From Segniliparus sp051660745 (GTDB lineage: Bacteria; Actinomycetota; Actinomycetes; Mycobacteriales; Mycobacteriaceae): a DNA stretch of 64,000 nucleotides. Position numbers and translations under genes: made by a program. The stretch covers positions 26,613 to 90,612 of the forward strand of contig NZ_JBOFQF010000047.1 of assembly GCF_051660745.1 (NCBI RefSeq), read 5' to 3'. The notes beneath the pieces are model-generated. The model was not told the DNA's origin. It was given only the letters and a program-made list of their open reading frames with translations, and did not search any database. Shown one piece after another: positions 51,317 through 58,686 of the stretch (the first letter of the stretch is position 1; each line of letters starts with the position of its first letter).

Positions 51317-51344
51317 AGGCGCTGACATTGTCAGGCTTCCCCGC

Positions 51345-51350
51345 TAAGCT
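51345..51350 (+). promoter_or_regulatory. -10 element, leaderless start of heptad-repeat gene
   Basis: TAAGCT, 6 nt, then the ATG at 51357. Confidence 0.6.
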
Positions 51351-51356
51351 CGTCTT

Positions 51357-51689
51357 ATGACGACACCGGAGGAAAAACGCAAGCTGAACAGGCTCGGCAA
51401 TGATATGGAGGGCGTTTTCGCCGCCCTCGGCGGGATCCAATCAGTGCAAAAGGTCCACAGCCGCTACCATCTCGAGCACAAGACCAGATTGCACAGCATC
51501 GAGTCCAAACTGGACGGCTTGGAGACCAAACTGGACGGCTTGGAGACCAAGTTCGATGAACTAGAAACGAAAGTCGACGGACTCGAGACCAAGTTTGACG
51601 GACTCGAGACCAAAGTCGACAGGCTCGGGACCACGCTGGGCTCGGTGGAGGCGAAAGTCGAGCAGATCATCGAGATCCTTGGCGGCTGA
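51357..51689 (+). CDS. coiled-coil heptad-repeat protein
   Basis: A 110-residue acidic/basic protein. Residues 47-103 are a long coiled coil built on a heptad of the LETKxDG type repeated about six times (LDGLETK, FDELETK, VDGLETK and so on). The DNA shows matching 21-bp tandem repeats (CTGGACGGCTTGGAGACCAA twice). The N-terminal 45 residues are helical and charged. There is no signal peptide or membrane segment. I do not recognise a family; such proteins often multimerise. It is convergent with the ZapE gene, 9 nt away. Confidence 0.85.
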   Translation: MTTPEEKRKLNRLGNDMEGVFAALGGIQSVQKVHSRYHLEHKTRLHSIESKLDGLETKLDGLETKFDELETKVDGLETKFDGLETKVDRLGTTLGSVEAKVEQIIEILGG

Positions 51690-51698
51690 ACCCGAGGA

Positions 51699-52727
51699 CT
51701 AGGCGACCGGGACCGAAGCCAGTCCGACCGCCTCGCCCGTCCGCGCGAGCGCGGTGATCCTGGAGATCGCCCGCAAGTATTTCTTGCGGTATCCGCCCGC
51801 GAGCATTTCCTCGGTGAAGAGCGTGTCCGCAGGCTGTCCCGCGACCAGCACGGGGATCCCTGCGTCGTAGAGCCGGTCGATGAACGCGACGAGCCGCAGC
51901 GCCACGGCCTGGTCGGGAGCGGGCTGGAACCCGGAGATCCCCACAGCTTCGACGCCCGCGACGAGCTCGCGGTAGCAGGAGGGGTGCAGGGTCGCCAAGT
52001 GCTTGGCCAGCGTGCTGAAGTCGTCCAAGCTGGCCCTCGGCGTGCGGGAGACCCGCTCGGCGAGCTCCTCCTCGGAGAACGGAGCGGGCGGCTCGGGCAA
52101 GTCGCGGTGGCGGTAGTCCGGGCCGTCGACGCGCACGACCTCGAAGCCGTCCGAGATCTGGCGGATCTCCCTGAGGAAGTCCTGCGCGGCGAAACGGCCT
52201 TCGCCGAGTTGGCCCGGCAGGGTGTTCGAGGTCGCGGCGACAGACACGGATCGGTCGAAGAGCTCGCCGAGCAGCCGGGAAAGGAGCATGGTGTCCCCCG
52301 GGTCGTCGAGCTCGAACTCGTCGATGCACACGATGCTGTGCTGCGCGAGGCGCTCCACGGTGCCCGCCATGCCGACCGCGCCGACCAGGTTCGTGATCTC
52401 CACGAAGCTGCCGAAGAGCTTCGGCGCTTTCGCGGCGTGGTAGATCGAGGCCAACAGGTGGGTCTTGCCGACGCCGAACCCGCCGTCGAGATAGAGCCCG
52501 ACACCGCGCTGCTGCTTGCGGAACCACCCGGACTTGCTCGCCCGGACCGCTGCGGTCCTGCCTGCGAAGGCCTCGCCCGCGACGACGGCCGCGGCCTGGC
52601 TCGGCTCCTGCGGATTGGGCCGATAGCTCGCGAAGCTGACATCGGAGAAGGTCGGCGGCGGGACAAGGCTCGCCACGAGCTCGTCCGGTGGGACCACGGG
52701 CCGGCGATCAGACAGATGCAACACCAC
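51699..52727 (-). CDS. zapE: ZapE-type AFG1-like ATPase
   Basis: A 342-residue AFG1/ZapE ATPase. Walker A is GGFGVGKTHLLAS (near 85-97), Walker B CIDEFELDD (near 137-145), sensor ATSNTLP, and the C-terminal REIRQISDGFEVVRVDGPDYR region is family-typical. In E. coli ZapE affects Z-ring stability; the AFG1 family also handles respiratory proteins. The start at 52727 is chosen because TACTGT lies 6 nt before that GTG. A GTG at 52805 would add 26 residues without similarity. The neighbours match M. tuberculosis Rv2670c and following genes. Confidence 0.92.
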   Translation of the reverse strand: MVLHLSDRRPVVPPDELVASLVPPPTFSDVSFASYRPNPQEPSQAAAVVAGEAFAGRTAAVRASKSGWFRKQQRGVGLYLDGGFGVGKTHLLASIYHAAKAPKLFGSFVEITNLVGAVGMAGTVERLAQHSIVCIDEFELDDPGDTMLLSRLLGELFDRSVSVAATSNTLPGQLGEGRFAAQDFLREIRQISDGFEVVRVDGPDYRHRDLPEPPAPFSEEELAERVSRTPRASLDDFSTLAKHLATLHPSCYRELVAGVEAVGISGFQPAPDQAVALRLVAFIDRLYDAGIPVLVAGQPADTLFTEEMLAGGYRKKYLRAISRITALARTGEAVGLASVPVA

Positions 52728-52733
52728 ATATGC

Positions 52734-52739
52734 ACAGTA
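52734..52739 (-). promoter_or_regulatory. -10 element deciding the zapE start
   Basis: TACTGT followed by GCATAT and the GTG at 52727 on the minus strand. Confidence 0.6.
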
Positions 52740-52808
52740 GCGCCGCTTCGCTCTCGTTTCGAGCCTGTCGAGCTGGTATGAGGTCGAGTTCACACTGGTT
52801 CGCACGGG

Positions 52809-52814
52809 TAAGCT
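52809..52814 (+). promoter_or_regulatory. -10 element of the Rv2672-like gene
   Basis: TAAGCT, 8 nt before the ATG at 52823; divergent from zapE. Confidence 0.45.
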
Positions 52815-52822
52815 GGGCTGTC

Positions 52823-54370
52823 ATGTGGAAACGACTCGCGGTGGCCGTGGCTGCCTTGACGCTGGCGCCCGCCTGCGCAGGATGCGGCTTCGACCCGCTC
52901 GGTGGGACGAAACTGCCGGTGTACAACCAGCAGAAGCCCGGGGACGCGAAGGGCCCCGGCGGGCCGCAGATCCCCGTTTTCGCCTCGCCGAAGACCGAGT
53001 TGCATTGGCATGACTGCGCCCGCCAACTCCTCTCGAGCGGCAATCTCCAATCTCCTCCGGAGGGCGTCGTCCTCGAATGCGCGACGCTGCCCGTCCAGCC
53101 GAAGGAACGCCGGGGAACCGTCATCACGCTCTCGCTCGCGCGGCTGCGCACCCCCTCGACCAAGCCCGAAGCCGCGCCGGTCGTCCTCACCACCGGGTCG
53201 GACGTCCCGTCCACGCGCTACCTCGCCGAGTTCGCCTCCTCCTCGTCGTCCTCGCCGCTCACCGAGCACCCGATCGTCGCGGTCGACCGGCGCGGGCTCA
53301 ACAGCTCGCCCGCCGCCAACTGCGGCCCGCTCGGCGTCTCGGCCCGTCGCTCGATCGTCGACCAGATGCAGTTCCAAAGCTCGGGCGCGGACACGTTCGG
53401 CCTGCTCGCGGACAAAGCCCGGCAGTACATCGGCGACTGCCCGCAGTACCTCTCCATGGAGCCTGGCTTCTTCGACTTGCGCCATTCGGAGGAGGACATC
53501 GAGGCGTTGCGCTCGGCCTGGCAGGTGGACCGTCTCGCGCTGATCGGGGTCGGGAACGGGGCGTCGGTGGCGCTCACCTACGCCCACGACCACCCGGACC
53601 GGGTCGCCCGTGTCGTGCTGGACTCGCCGCCCCCGTACGCCTCGGAGGCGGAAGTCGTCGGGGAACAACGCGCCGCGGGGCTCGAGGCCTCGTTGCGCGC
53701 CTTCGCCGCCCAGTGCAAGGCGTTGCGCTGCTCCCTCGGGCCGGACCCCGAGGCGAAACTCGCCGAGCTGCTCGACGACGCTGGCTCGGGCCGCCTCGGG
53801 CGGGTTTCCAAGAGCCTGCTCGTCGAGCACATCGCGACCGTGCTCGCCCTCGACCCCGAAGGCCAGCCCGCCGCGATCACCGAGCTCGCAGACCAGCTGG
53901 GCGCCCCGGACAGCCTCGACAGCCACATCGGCGACACGCTGTCCTCGCGGTTCACCGACGGCCAGCTCATCGCCGGGTGCAACGACCAGCGCAACCAGCC
54001 CACCCCGGAGCGGGCCAAAGAGCTCGCCCAGGCGTGGAGCGCGAAGGACAAGTACCCGATGGTCGGCGGCGTGGTCGCCAAATCGCTTTTGGCCTGCTCC
54101 GGCTGGCCGACCGAGCAGGCGCTCGAAGGGCCGAAATCGTTCGCGGTCCCGGTCCTCGCGACGTTCACGAAGACCAACCCCGTCGTCGGGTCGTTCGACC
54201 CCGGCCCGATCAAGGCCCTCGTCGGCCTCGCGAACGCCAAGCTGAGCATCGTGACATGGGAGGGCGTGGGCTACTCCCCGCTCTTGCGCTCCCGCTGCGC
54301 GGACGACACGGCGGAAAAGTACTTGAACTCGGGGATGTTGGAGGCGCCCGAGCTCTTCTGCCCGGCTTAG
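52823..54370 (+). CDS. secreted alpha/beta-hydrolase-fold protein, Rv2672-like
   Basis: A 515-residue exported protein of the Tap/SlpD-type tripeptidyl-aminopeptidase family. A signal peptide of about 20 residues is present; the lipobox near Cys21 is imperfect. The fold is clear from IVAVDRRGLN (near 152) and LALIGVGNGASVALTYAHDHPDRVARVVLDSP (near 240-272). The nucleophile elbow reads GVGNG where active enzymes have GxSxG, so the catalytic Ser seems to be missing. Eight or more Cys may form disulfides. Its place between ZapE and AftC matches Rv2672. A non-enzymatic envelope role is possible. Confidence 0.88.
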   Translation: MWKRLAVAVAALTLAPACAGCGFDPLGGTKLPVYNQQKPGDAKGPGGPQIPVFASPKTELHWHDCARQLLSSGNLQSPPEGVVLECATLPVQPKERRGTVITLSLARLRTPSTKPEAAPVVLTTGSDVPSTRYLAEFASSSSSSPLTEHPIVAVDRRGLNSSPAANCGPLGVSARRSIVDQMQFQSSGADTFGLLADKARQYIGDCPQYLSMEPGFFDLRHSEEDIEALRSAWQVDRLALIGVGNGASVALTYAHDHPDRVARVVLDSPPPYASEAEVVGEQRAAGLEASLRAFAAQCKALRCSLGPDPEAKLAELLDDAGSGRLGRVSKSLLVEHIATVLALDPEGQPAAITELADQLGAPDSLDSHIGDTLSSRFTDGQLIAGCNDQRNQPTPERAKELAQAWSAKDKYPMVGGVVAKSLLACSGWPTEQALEGPKSFAVPVLATFTKTNPVVGSFDPGPIKALVGLANAKLSIVTWEGVGYSPLLRSRCADDTAEKYLNSGMLEAPELFCPA

Positions 54371-54413
54371 CGGGTCCCAGCCCGTCGCCTTGCCCGCGCG
54401 GTCCCCGGTTGAG

Positions 54414-54419
54414 TAAGGT
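54414..54419 (+). promoter_or_regulatory. -10 element, leaderless start of aftC
   Basis: TAAGGT, 6 nt, then the GTG at 54426. Confidence 0.55.
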
Positions 54420-54425
54420 GCGCAG

Positions 54426-55682
54426 GTGTCCTATCCCCAGTGGCTGAACTCTGCGGGCGCGAAGGCGCTGAACGCGGCCCTTTGGCCGATCGCAGTGATG
54501 TCCGTGCTGCACCGAACGATGATCCTCGCCGTCAACGAGCACATCACCGACGACTTCAACCCGGTCTATCAGGCCGGGCTGGCCTTCTTGAACCACCGGC
54601 CGGTCTACACGCAGAACCTCGACCAGGTCGAGCCGCATTACCTGTATCCGCCGAGCGGCACGCTGCTGCTCTGCCCGATCACGCATTTCGACCCGATCAC
54701 CGCGCGGCTCATCTTCATCGCGGGCACGTCCGCCGCGATCGTCGGCGCGTGCCTGCTCCTGCTGAAGTACTTCGACCTGCCGCTGCGCTCGTTCGCGACC
54801 CCGGCGACGCTCGCCGCCGTGTTCCTCACCGAGTCGGCCACCAACACCCTCACGTTCACGAACGTCAACGGGTTCGTCTTCCTCGCCGAGGCGATCTTCC
54901 TGCTCTGCGTGAAGCATGAGCGGCCCTGGCTCGCGGGCTCGGTGCTTGGCCTGACGTTCGCGGTGAAGCCGATCCTCGCCCCGCTGCTGCTCATCCCGCT
55001 TTTGCTGCGCTGGTGGAAGACGTTCGCCACGGCGGCGGCGGTGCCCGCCGTGCTGCTCGTGATCGGCCAGCTGTACTCGGTGGACGGCGGGAAGTTCTAC
55101 ACGGACATCCTCCCCTATCTCGGCAAGCCGAGGGACTACTACAACAGCGCGATCCAGGGCGTCGGCACGTACTACGGGGTCGCCCCCTGGCTGCTCTTGC
55201 TCTTGCGCGCCGTGCTCGGAGCGCTCGTCCTGATCAGCCTGTGGTGGCTCTATCAGCGGTTCCGCCGCAGCGACCTCGTGCTGTGGGCCGCGTCGACGGC
55301 GGGCCTCGCGCTCGTGGCGACGTTCGTGCTCGCCTCGCTCGGCCAGGGCTACTACTCCCTCTTCCTCATCCCGCTGGCGCTCTCGGTGGTCCGGGCGGGC
55401 TCCCCCATGCGGTCGTGGGCGCCGTGGCTCGGCCTGTACGGCTGCATGTCCTTGGACTTCTGGGAGTTCAACCAGCCGCTGCACCACGAGCATCCGCCCC
55501 GCGACCTGCTGGTCTTCTTGTACCCCAAGGGCCGGGACGCGGAGTACCTCAAATTCACGTTCGGCTGGACGGTCCTCGTCGTCGGCGTCTTCGCCGCGTT
55601 GTGGCTCGCGAAGCCGCACAAAGACGGGGAGAAGCCATTACCATTGGCGCATGAGCCAGAAAGACAGCCAGCCGGCGGCTGA
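54426..55682 (+). CDS. aftC: GT-C arabinofuranosyltransferase AftC
   Basis: A 418-residue polytopic GT87 (DUF2029) glycosyltransferase with about ten to twelve helices. The first extracytoplasmic loop holds the acidic pair in NEHITDDFNPVYQAG (Asp-Asp), the usual GT-C catalytic region. AftC adds alpha-1,3-arabinofuranose branches to arabinogalactan and lipoarabinomannan from decaprenyl-phospho-arabinose. The order Rv2672-like, this gene, msrB supports the assignment. Its end overlaps msrB by 32 nt. Confidence 0.92.
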   Translation: MSYPQWLNSAGAKALNAALWPIAVMSVLHRTMILAVNEHITDDFNPVYQAGLAFLNHRPVYTQNLDQVEPHYLYPPSGTLLLCPITHFDPITARLIFIAGTSAAIVGACLLLLKYFDLPLRSFATPATLAAVFLTESATNTLTFTNVNGFVFLAEAIFLLCVKHERPWLAGSVLGLTFAVKPILAPLLLIPLLLRWWKTFATAAAVPAVLLVIGQLYSVDGGKFYTDILPYLGKPRDYYNSAIQGVGTYYGVAPWLLLLLRAVLGALVLISLWWLYQRFRRSDLVLWAASTAGLALVATFVLASLGQGYYSLFLIPLALSVVRAGSPMRSWAPWLGLYGCMSLDFWEFNQPLHHEHPPRDLLVFLYPKGRDAEYLKFTFGWTVLVVGVFAALWLAKPHKDGEKPLPLAHEPERQPAGG

Positions 55683-56130
55683 GGCGGCGCGCCGGAGCCC
55701 GGCGCAGCAGCCCAAGCTGTCGAGCGCCGAGGCGCAGGCCCTCAGCGAGGCCCAGTGGCGCGAGCGCCTCTCCCCCGACGAGTACCAGGTGCTCCGGCGG
55801 GCGGGCACCGAGCGGCCGTTCGTCGGCGAGTACACCGAGGCGAAGACAGTCGGCGTCTACTCGTGCCGGGCCTGCGGGTCCGAGCTGTTCCGCAGCGCGG
55901 CGAAGTTCGACTCGCATTGCGGATGGCCGTCCTTCTTCACGCCGCTCGCGAAAGAGGCCGTGATCGAGCGGGAGGACAGCAGCCTCGGCATGCGCCGCGT
56001 CGAAGTGCTCTGCGCCAACTGCGAGAGCCATCTCGGGCACGTCTTCGGGGGCGAGGGCTATGACACGCCGACCGATCTGCGCTACTGCATCAACTCGATC
56101 AGCTTGCGCCTCGAGCCCGAGGAGGGCTAG
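55651..56130 (+). CDS. msrB: peptide methionine-(R)-S-oxide reductase MsrB
   Basis: A 159-residue MsrB. Zinc-binding pairs are CRAC (near 72-75) and CANC (near 114-117). The substrate motif SHCGWPSFF lies near 88, and the catalytic Cys in RYCINSISLRL near 147. An N-terminal extension of about 35 Gln/Ala-rich residues precedes the domain. It repairs methionine-R-sulfoxide with thioredoxin. The gene overlaps aftC, as in the M. tuberculosis Rv2673-Rv2674 pair. Confidence 0.96.
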   Translation: MSQKDSQPAAEAARRSPAQQPKLSSAEAQALSEAQWRERLSPDEYQVLRRAGTERPFVGEYTEAKTVGVYSCRACGSELFRSAAKFDSHCGWPSFFTPLAKEAVIEREDSSLGMRRVEVLCANCESHLGHVFGGEGYDTPTDLRYCINSISLRLEPEEG

Positions 56131-56167
56131 AAGGCGCGGGCCCCGCGCGGCAGCCGGAGAAGACCGC

Positions 56168-56173
56168 TATGCT
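56168..56173 (+). promoter_or_regulatory. -10 element, leaderless start of secreted-protein gene
   Basis: TATGCT, 6 nt, then the GTG at 56180. Confidence 0.6.
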
Positions 56174-56179
56174 GACCTC

Positions 56180-56749
56180 GTGCGCTTGATCTCTGCCTCT
56201 TCGCGGGGGGCTGTGCCCCTCGCCCTGCTCGCGACCGCCGTCCTCGGCTCCCCCGCCGCGCAGGCTGCTCCGCCGGACTTCCCGAACATCGACGCGTTCG
56301 ACTCGGTGACCTGGAACGACTACCTCGTGGGCGGTGACGACGCGCAGTCGCTGCATCTGCAATTCCTCACCCCGAGCGGCCTCACCTGCTTCCTGAACGT
56401 CGACGCGTTCAGCTACGAGTGCTGGGGGGCGCTGCACGGCGCTCCCGCCGGGGCGAACCATGTGCGCGGCAACGTGGTGAACAACCAGCCCGCGCCGGAG
56501 CTCGAGGACGCTCCGACCCTCCTGCCGAACCGCACCAAGATCTCGTGGCGGGGAGTGACCTGCGGCGTCGACGGGAAGCTCACCGCCTGCTACCAGGTGG
56601 ACCACGGCTTCATCCTCGACGACAAGCAGACCAAAGTCTTCCCGTCAGCCGAGCCTGCGAACGGGCCGCCGGTCTCGTCCAGCGTCCCCGACGTCGGCGC
56701 GTCCGCATCTCCGGCCTCGCCCGCGCCAACGGCGGCTCCGACCTCGTAG
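56180..56749 (+). CDS. secreted protein with TPSGxxC module
   Basis: A 189-residue exported protein; the signal peptide ends near AQA-A (about residue 28). The mature domain shows TPSGLTCFLNVDAFSYECWG, then WRGVTCGVDGKLTACYQVDHGFIL, giving four Cys in two pairs. The C-terminal 35 residues are a Pro/Ala/Ser-rich tail, perhaps wall-spanning. The SPSG/TPSG-C...C layout is shared with the protein at 47375. Function unknown. The start is a GTG fixed by the -10 element. Confidence 0.85.
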   Translation: MRLISASSRGAVPLALLATAVLGSPAAQAAPPDFPNIDAFDSVTWNDYLVGGDDAQSLHLQFLTPSGLTCFLNVDAFSYECWGALHGAPAGANHVRGNVVNNQPAPELEDAPTLLPNRTKISWRGVTCGVDGKLTACYQVDHGFILDDKQTKVFPSAEPANGPPVSSSVPDVGASASPASPAPTAAPTS

Positions 56750-56792
56750 CTCCGCGAGTCTGCCCGTCTGGCAAAGGGCTGGCAGGCGCAGT

Positions 56793-57623
56793 TCAGGGGC
56801 TTCGTTCGGCGAGCGCGGCTTCGAGCGCCTGGCGCATCACGTCTCGCGGCGCCTGCTGGCCGGTGAACCATTCGACCTGCCGGAACGCCTGGTGCAGCAG
56901 CATCGACTGGCCGCCGACCACGCGCGCGCCGCGTTCGTGCGCCAGCCTGGCGAGCGTCGTCGGCCACGGGTCGTAGACCACGTCGAGCACAGCGGGGGCG
57001 TGCGCCAGCGCAGGGGCCCACGGCGCGACAGAATCTGCGGGGACCGTGTTCACCAGCACTTCTGCCGAGGCCGCGACCTTGCCGAGGTAAGAGCTGTGCA
57101 GATCGACCCAGCGCGGTTTCAGGCCGAGGCTCTTCGCGAGCCGGAGCGCCGGATACGCGCGCTTCTCGTCGCGGGAGACCACCACGGCCTCGCGCAGGCC
57201 CGCGCGGGCGAACGCGGCCACGACAGGCAGGCTCGTGCCGCCCGAGCCGACCACGACGGCGGGCTTGCCGCCTGGATCGATGTCGAGCTCCTCGATGGCC
57301 CCGTACGCGCCGTCCACATCCGTGCAGTCCGCGAGCCAGCCGTCTTTGGTGCGCACGAGCGTGTTCGCCGAGCCGACCGCCTCGGCGAGCTCGGTGCGGG
57401 TGTCCGCGAACGCCAACGCCGCGAGTTTGTCCGGCGCGGTGACGGACAGGCCTGCCCACTCCTGGGAGAGCCCCGCGACGAGGCCGGGCAGCTCCGCCGC
57501 GACGCACTCGATCCGCTCGTACGTCCAATCGTCGAGGCCGAGCGCCTGATACGCGGCCAAGTGCAGCACTGGCGAGAGCGAATGCTCGATCGGCGATCCG
57601 AGGACAGCGGCTTTGCGGGTCAC
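56793..57623 (-). CDS. aroE: shikimate dehydrogenase
   Basis: A 276-residue AroE. The substrate domain has SPIEHSLSPVLH (10-21), LSVTAPDK with the catalytic Lys (near 59-66), GSANTLV and CTDVDG with the catalytic Asp (near 101). The NADPH fold is VVVGSGGTSLPVV (near 122). It reduces 3-dehydroshikimate to shikimate in aromatic amino-acid synthesis. TAGGAT lies 6 nt before the GTG start, fitting a leaderless mRNA. It lies 70 nt after hemB in the same direction but has its own promoter. Confidence 0.95.
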   Translation of the reverse strand: MTRKAAVLGSPIEHSLSPVLHLAAYQALGLDDWTYERIECVAAELPGLVAGLSQEWAGLSVTAPDKLAALAFADTRTELAEAVGSANTLVRTKDGWLADCTDVDGAYGAIEELDIDPGGKPAVVVGSGGTSLPVVAAFARAGLREAVVVSRDEKRAYPALRLAKSLGLKPRWVDLHSSYLGKVAASAEVLVNTVPADSVAPWAPALAHAPAVLDVVYDPWPTTLARLAHERGARVVGGQSMLLHQAFRQVEWFTGQQAPRDVMRQALEAALAERSP

Positions 57624-57629
57624 CCGGCG

Positions 57630-57635
57630 ATCCTA
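57630..57635 (-). promoter_or_regulatory. -10 element, leaderless start of aroE
   Basis: TAGGAT, 6 nt, then the GTG at 57623 on the minus strand. Confidence 0.6.
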
Positions 57636-57693
57636 ACGCATCGGAGCACGCCGTTCTTGTGCGCGAGCGCGATGTTCCCCAGAGCGGGAAGCG

Positions 57694-58686
57694 TCAGCGG
57701 AGACGGCGGGCCAGTTCCGTCGCGAAGTAGGTGAGCACGTTGTCCGCCCCTGCGCGGACGATGCTCGTGACGGATTCGAGCGCTGCGGCTTCCCCGTCGA
57801 TCCAGCCGCGCTCGGCCGCCGCGACGATCATCGAGTACTCGCCCGAGATCTGGTAGGCGAACACCGGCACCGGGGAGGAGTCGGCGACCTCTCGGAGAAT
57901 GTCCAAATAGCTCATCGCCGGTTTGACCATGACGAAGTCCGCGCCCTCCGCGACGTCGAGCCGGGCCTCGCGCAGCCCTTCGCGGCGGTTGGCGGGGTCG
58001 AGCTGGTAGGCGCGGCGGTCGCCGTCCAGCGAGCTGCCGACCGCGTCGCGGAACGGCCCGTAGAAGGCCGAGGCGTACTTCGCGGCGTAGGCGAGGACCA
58101 GCACGTCGTCGCGCCCCGCCTCGTCCAGCGCGGCGCGGATCGCGGCGACCTGCCCGTCCATCATGCCGCTCGGCGACACGACATGCGCGCCAGCGGCAGC
58201 CTGCGCCACGGCCATCGCGGTGTACTGCGCGAGGGTGGCGTCGTTGTCGACCACTGTCCGGCCGGAGCCGTCGACCCCGAGCACCCCGCAGTGGCCGTGG
58301 TCGGTGAACTCGTCGAGGCAGGTGTCCGCCATGAGGACCGTCGAGTCGCCGAGATCGGCCTTGAGGTCGGCGAGCGCGCGGTTCAAGATTCCTGCGGGAT
58401 CGACTCCGGCCGACCCCGAGCCGTCTTTGTCCTCGGGCTTCGGGACGCCGAAAAGCATGAGCCCGCCCACGCCCGCGCGCACTGCCTCGTCTGCGGCCTT
58501 GCGCAGGCTGTCGCGGGTGTGCTGCACGACGCCGGGCATCGAGGCGATCGGCCTGGGCTCGCCTGTGCCGTCGGCGACGAACATCGGCAGCACCAGCTGC
58601 GCCGGGCTGAGCCGGGTTTCGGCCACGAGCCTGCGCAGGGCGGGCGTGGCGCGCGAGCGCCTCGGCCGGACCGGCTGCCCGCTCAT
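57694..58686 (-). CDS. hemB: porphobilinogen synthase (delta-aminolevulinate dehydratase)
   Basis: A 330-residue HemB. The two Schiff-base lysines are in AYAAKYASAFYGPFRD (near 200) and FVMVKPAMSYLD (near 252). The metal loop reads DTCLDEFTDHGHCG, where one zinc Cys is replaced by Asp, as in Mg-type enzymes. It condenses two 5-aminolevulinate to porphobilinogen. Its ATG overlaps the stop of the cobA-hemD gene by 4 nt. It is the last gene of the heme operon. Confidence 0.97.
   Translation of the reverse strand: MSGQPVRPRRSRATPALRRLVAETRLSPAQLVLPMFVADGTGEPRPIASMPGVVQHTRDSLRKAADEAVRAGVGGLMLFGVPKPEDKDGSGSAGVDPAGILNRALADLKADLGDSTVLMADTCLDEFTDHGHCGVLGVDGSGRTVVDNDATLAQYTAMAVAQAAAGAHVVSPSGMMDGQVAAIRAALDEAGRDDVLVLAYAAKYASAFYGPFRDAVGSSLDGDRRAYQLDPANRREGLREARLDVAEGADFVMVKPAMSYLDILREVADSSPVPVFAYQISGEYSMIVAAAERGWIDGEAAALESVTSIVRAGADNVLTYFATELARRLR

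Noticed and set aside
49025..51328. A 767-codon minus-strand frame covering the GH20 gene.
   Set aside because: Only its last 156 codons encode a recognisable protein (META-like with signal peptide). The rest is antisense to the hexosaminidase.
54426..55682. The GT87 protein as a mannosyltransferase such as PimE.
   Set aside because: Family membership alone allows this, but the order Rv2672-like, this gene and msrB favours AftC.
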